The notes under the pieces were generated by a model. The model had not been told where the DNA came from and ran no database searches. It worked only from the letters and a program-made list of their open reading frames with translations. From assembly GCA_002967695.1 (NCBI GenBank), contig PUHN01000002.1, positions 1-64,000 of the forward strand: a stretch of 64,000 nt of DNA, read 5' to 3'. Origin of the DNA: Rhodobacteraceae bacterium WD3A24 (GTDB taxonomy: Bacteria; Pseudomonadota; Alphaproteobacteria; Rhodobacterales; Rhodobacteraceae). Position 1 is the stretch's first letter. Each line of letters begins with the position of its first letter. Below, in pieces: positions 60,815-64,000 of the stretch. The position numbers were made by a program, and so were the translations under genes.

Positions 60815-62815
60815 TCAGCGTTTCTTCCAGGAGAACTGGCTCCAGCGGCGCGCAAGCGTATCTGTCGCGCGGCCAACAACCTTGTTGAGCTCTTCCCAGG
60901 CGCAGAGCGTGCCGGTCGTGCCTTTGGGGCGGCGCAGGTTCTTGTAGCCGGCGGCCTTGGCCTCAAGATACGCATCTTCCTCCTGCAAGCGCTCGGTCAG
61001 GTCGACGCCGTAGACGCCGCGCCAGGTGAGCTGATCTCGGACGACCTTCTCGGCTGCGCGGTCCGCCGGCGATGTGGGCAGCCAGAACGACAGGTAGCGC
61101 GTCTTGAGCTTTCTGATGCTGTTCGTCGACAGGTCCTCGATGCGCGCGAGGCCGTGTTCCTTGAGACGTTCTTCCCCGGATATCTCGACCTCGATGCGGG
61201 CGCGGCGCTCGTCATCGGGGAGCTCCTTGCGCGTCCCTGTCTCGGGGTTCACCTGGTCGGTGATCTTGTGCTGCGTGCTGATGCGTAATCCATTCGGTTG
61301 TGCGCCGCGATAGAGCGTGGCGTCGAGGTATAGTGTGTTGACGTGCTTGCCGTGGGCGATGCGATTACGAGCATGCTCGTGGCGCAATTCATGATCGGGA
61401 ACGAGGCGCGGAACCTTTCCCGGCTGAGCGAAGAGAAATTGCGCACTCGCCTTGGGCGCGGCGGTGGCTGGCTGCACGTAGACCTGCCGGGCGTCGTCAT
61501 CGACTTTCAGCTTGTTGGATCGATCGAGCCAATGATGGCGCTGTAGAAGTCCGACCATCTGTTCGCGCAGCGCGAGGCGTTCCTCCGGCGCACGGTCTCG
61601 CGCGGGGTGAAAATCGATCGAGAATTCGAGCAGGAACAGCCTGGCGTCGCCGACGATCTCCCACTCCCGGTCGATCTTCTCGAGGATCGCGGCGATCATT
61701 TTGGGCGTCGGTTCCTGGAGCAGGATCGCGAACTGATGTCCGGAGCTTGCATGTGCTGCGTGCGGAAGGCGGGCGCGCCAGCCTTCGTTTCCTGCACGGA
61801 CCGCCAGATCATGCACGAAGGAGCGGGTCCTTCCGGCGATATCGGCGGCGTCGCGAACGCGCTGGAAATGCGTGCGTGCGTTGGTGTCGACGAGCACGAT
61901 CACCCTGTCGATGAGTGCCTTGGCTTCGTAGTTCTCCTTGATCGCCACCTCCGGCATGAAGATGAGCCGGTCTTTCATGCGCGCCTGTGGCGAGTTCAGC
62001 GGGCCGACAGCGTAGCTGAGCGATGCTGCCGGGAGTGGTGTGGCCGCGCGCCGATATTCGTGCATCTTGCGCGTGGTGGAATAGCCGAGCGCAATGGAGA
62101 ATCCGTGGCCGGTTGATACAACATGTGCCGCCGGTGTGCTCGCATGCGATCGTGATGTGCTGCTGCTTCCTGATAGGACAGGGGACGCCGCGTGGGGCAC
62201 CTTGACCTTCCCGGTCATGGCATCGAGCGCCTTCCTGAGCGTCGGCGACTTGAGCCTTTTCGTGCCTTTCCCGGTCGCCACGCCAGAACGCAGATGGTCG
62301 AAATAGGCCGGCAGCACGCGTGCGACTGTCTTGATACGCCCGCGGAAATCCGACGCAGACACTTCGTCATCAAACAGCTCTTTCCAGCGCTTGCTCAGAT
62401 CGGTCGCGGTGATCTTGCCCTTGTCATGGTCCATTGGCGCCGGGAGGCCCTCTTTCTGTGGCTGATCGCGCCGAAAAATCTCTGCTGCTGCGGCGGCGAC
62501 AGTCTTCAGGATAATCGTCTTGTCGGGCGCCTTGCCTGGTGTCGCCTTCAGGCCGGAAGCACCGTCCAGCAGTAGCCACTCGCCGAACAGATAAAGTTCG
62601 GCGAAGCGCTTGATCGTGTCGTCGGATCTGATGGCATCATCGCGCGTCTTTGGCGGCCGGCTGATCGAGCCCAAGGGACAAGTAGCGGCGACCCGGCAAT
62701 TCATTCGCCGTAGAGACGCGGCCGGATCGCTGGCGGCGTCCGGATTGCCGTCTTCGAACAGCCCCGATTTCGATGAGATATGGGACTGTTTCCAGCCGAG
62801 CAAGTCGCTCATCAT
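60815..62815 (-). CDS. Large protein of unknown function (666 residues)
   Basis: Coding composition is even throughout, and the ATGATG at 62815/62812 follows a GAGGGAG element. The N-terminal 200 residues are charged (MSDLLGWKQSH early, DLSKRWKELFDDEVSASDFRGRI later) and a serine-rich linker follows. The C-terminal half contains FLLEFSIDFHP, a block HVNTLYLDATLYRG and RARIEVEISGEERLKEHGL, and the protein ends SQFSWKKR. The strand order with RIEVEISGEERL vaguely recalls phage/plasmid replication initiators, but no catalytic motif could be assigned. It is flanked by palindromes and an IS630 remnant, so a mobile-element protein is likely. Confidence 0.65.
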   Translation of the reverse strand: MMSDLLGWKQSHISSKSGLFEDGNPDAASDPAASLRRMNCRVAATCPLGSISRPPKTRDDAIRSDDTIKRFAELYLFGEWLLLDGASGLKATPGKAPDKTIILKTVAAAAAEIFRRDQPQKEGLPAPMDHDKGKITATDLSKRWKELFDDEVSASDFRGRIKTVARVLPAYFDHLRSGVATGKGTKRLKSPTLRKALDAMTGKVKVPHAASPVLSGSSSTSRSHASTPAAHVVSTGHGFSIALGYSTTRKMHEYRRAATPLPAASLSYAVGPLNSPQARMKDRLIFMPEVAIKENYEAKALIDRVIVLVDTNARTHFQRVRDAADIAGRTRSFVHDLAVRAGNEGWRARLPHAAHASSGHQFAILLQEPTPKMIAAILEKIDREWEIVGDARLFLLEFSIDFHPARDRAPEERLALREQMVGLLQRHHWLDRSNKLKVDDDARQVYVQPATAAPKASAQFLFAQPGKVPRLVPDHELRHEHARNRIAHGKHVNTLYLDATLYRGAQPNGLRISTQHKITDQVNPETGTRKELPDDERRARIEVEISGEERLKEHGLARIEDLSTNSIRKLKTRYLSFWLPTSPADRAAEKVVRDQLTWRGVYGVDLTERLQEEDAYLEAKAAGYKNLRRPKGTTGTLCAWEELNKVVGRATDTLARRWSQFSWKKR

Positions 62816-62982
62816 GTCTCCCTCGCTCCAGGCCTGCTCCCGCTGACAGATGATCGTCTTGTGCAATCGGCTGGCGACGAGATTGCGCCTACATCGCTGG
62901 CCGTGCCGATCTGCGCAAGGCTAGGTGAGGGTTATCATTCACATATTTCCCGCGATCACCTCTGCCTGCTTGATCACCGTCG

Positions 62983-63226
62983 TCACGGCTTCCGCTTAAG
63001 CCCGTCCACGCCCTGGTCGAGATAACGCGCCTGCCGGCGCCAGACGGTGCGCTTCGACGTGTTCGCGCGCCGCATGATCTCAAAGGCGCCATGGCCGTCC
63101 GCCGTCGCCAGCACGATCTCGGCCCGCCAGACAAGCTTGCGCGGCGTGTTGCCGGTCGGTGATCAGGCCGCGAAGCCCAGCACGATCAACAGGGGGCAGA
63201 TACAGGCAGATGTCATCGCGTCTCAT
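62983..63226 (-). pseudogene. IS630-family transposase, frameshifted N-terminal fragment
   Basis: On the minus strand, MRRDDICLYLPPVDRAGLRG from the ATG at 63226 matches the usual IS630 start. A one-base shift then moves the coding to another frame, which reads NTPRKLVWRAEIVLATADGHG and then TVWRRQARYLDQGVDGL, the helix-turn-helix of the same transposase. A stop follows at 62983 and the DDE catalytic part is absent. The element is therefore inactive and truncated. Confidence 0.8.
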
Positions 63227-63282
63227 GCCCCGATACTGACATGCCCGCCTACCAATGGGAATCCTGCGTCAGGTGCCGAACA

Positions 63283-63957
63283 CTAGCGTATCCGAAGAGA
63301 CTCTGGGCTAAAGGTAAGTTCGTATTCACCTGAAGGAACGCCAAGCCCATCAGCGCCGCAACGCAAGAGCGCGCGGCGCGCTGCCTCAAAGGATTGGCTT
63401 ATCGCTTCATCTGAGCCGCCGATGCGGGGCTCGCGAATCTCAATCGATCCGGCATCAACCGTGCCGTCGGCTTGCACTTGGAAGAATGCAGTCACGGTCG
63501 CATTCATCGCTTCGTCAGAAAGTGCGCCAACATTCCAACAACGTAATACCGCCGCGCGAAGAGCATCGCGCTCACCGGAGGTTAACAGCGGCGTCCCAAA
63601 CTCATCAGTTCGTGCAGTTTCGTCGGCTTCGAAGCCGCTCTGTTCCAGAAGATAGAGCAGACCGAATTGCTCCAGTCGTGAGTTAGGTCCTCGCCGGCAA
63701 AGCGGCTCCAAATTGCGCGCGATTTCATGAAGCGGGTCAGCTCCTTCAGGATCGGGTGCGCGCCTCAGCAGGTCATCAACTGCCACAAAGCACTTTCTCA
63801 CCATTTCAGCTGGAAGCGGACGTGCAATGGGCACGCTTGCCATTCGTTGGGCTATTTGCAACGCTTCGGAGAGTCGGTCATCGTGTTCGTTACCAAAGGC
63901 TGCCAACGGTTGGCCGACAACCGCAATGCAGGCCAATAGCACCAAATGAATCTTCAT
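63283..63957 (-). CDS. Secreted protein with a TonB/TolA-like C-terminal domain
   Basis: The 224-residue protein has a signal peptide (MKIHLVLLACIAVVGQPLAAFG). A helical middle part (about 30-130) carries paired cysteines (RKCFVAVDD and EPLCRRG). The C-terminal segment (about 145-224), with RCWNVG, VTAFFQVQADGTVDAGSI and AARRALLRCGADG, resembles the TonB/TolA C-terminal domain common in Rhodobacterales periplasmic proteins. There is no membrane anchor beyond the signal peptide. An in-frame ATG at 63969 would add 4 residues. It lies just after an IS630 fragment. Confidence 0.7.
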   Translation of the reverse strand: MKIHLVLLACIAVVGQPLAAFGNEHDDRLSEALQIAQRMASVPIARPLPAEMVRKCFVAVDDLLRRAPDPEGADPLHEIARNLEPLCRRGPNSRLEQFGLLYLLEQSGFEADETARTDEFGTPLLTSGERDALRAAVLRCWNVGALSDEAMNATVTAFFQVQADGTVDAGSIEIREPRIGGSDEAISQSFEAARRALLRCGADGLGVPSGEYELTFSPESLRIR

Positions 63958-64000
63958 CGTCCGCAACATACGCCAATGCTGCCCGCTCGGCTATGCTGAA

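Noticed and set aside
24954-64000. Right attachment repeat of the tRNA-Ser 3' end
   Set aside because: Short partial matches to CGTCTCC occur (for example near 46727 and 56425), but none extends into the T-arm sequence. The far end of the island is not identified.
1-64000. CRISPR arrays, rRNA genes, complete insertion sequences
   Set aside because: No regularly spaced 20-40 base repeats, no rRNA sequence and no intact transposase were found; only an IS630 fragment is present.

Overview
The window is about 66-68% GC, densely coded, and reads as the chromosome of a Rhodobacterales-type alphaproteobacterium. Support for this comes from the gene families (tripartite tricarboxylate transporters, a conserved 81-residue Rhodobacteraceae-type protein, an MbfA-type membrane ferritin, DUF927 and small island genes) and from an alphaproteobacterial SOS box of the form GTTC-N7-GTTC. 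Family calls were made by reading translated sequence and motifs, not by database search.

Region 1 (1-24.9 kb) is mostly ordinary chromosome. It holds an EI24/nitroreductase pair, a DUF167 protein, a flavin-dependent tryptophan-halogenase-type enzyme, metG, a secreted repeat protein next to a secreted trypsin-like protease, a glycerate kinase, and a divergent metF/metR pair whose intergenic region carries two strong dyads. A catabolic cluster follows: a GntR regulator, a TauE/SafE exporter and an FAH-fold enzyme on one strand, and a second FAH enzyme, TctC, a TctA-TctB fusion and an OsmC protein on the other. Then come suhB, a rhomboid protease, uvrB and a HI0933-type flavoprotein.

Region 2 (24.9-30.7 kb) is a genomic island that starts at tRNA-Ser(GCU). 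A tyrosine integrase lies directly downstream of the tRNA. It is followed by a 61-residue protein, a 174-residue unknown, a DUF927 ATPase, an XRE-type DNA-binding protein and a 55-residue protein. Two copies of one operator-like dyad (GTGAAcGTGA-N9-TCACrTTCAC) and a cluster of GGTCC repeats belong to this module. I did not find the matching right attachment site.

Region 3 (30.7-42.8 kb) is loosely coded and mosaic. It contains metY, a cation efflux pump with its divergent MerR regulator and operator, two envelope proteins, a membrane-anchored LuxR-type regulator, a large GIY-YIG/DnaQ-like nuclease, an SRAP protein behind a LexA box, DUF1737, and several island-type hypotheticals.

Region 4 (42.8-60.2 kb) is metabolic and transport. 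It has a periplasmic molybdenum hydroxylase (Fe-S subunit, Mo subunit and a triheme cytochrome), a CcdA/DsbD-like membrane protein, an RpiR regulator divergent from a TctC-BMP-TctB-TctA transporter operon, a siderophore uptake locus (ATPase, two permeases, binding protein, siderophore-interacting reductase), a thermonuclease-like protein and the ferritin-like MbfA.

Region 5 (60.2-64 kb) is again accessory in character. A cluster of palindromes precedes a 666-residue protein of unknown function, followed by a frameshifted IS630 transposase fragment and a secreted protein with a TonB/TolA-like C-terminus.
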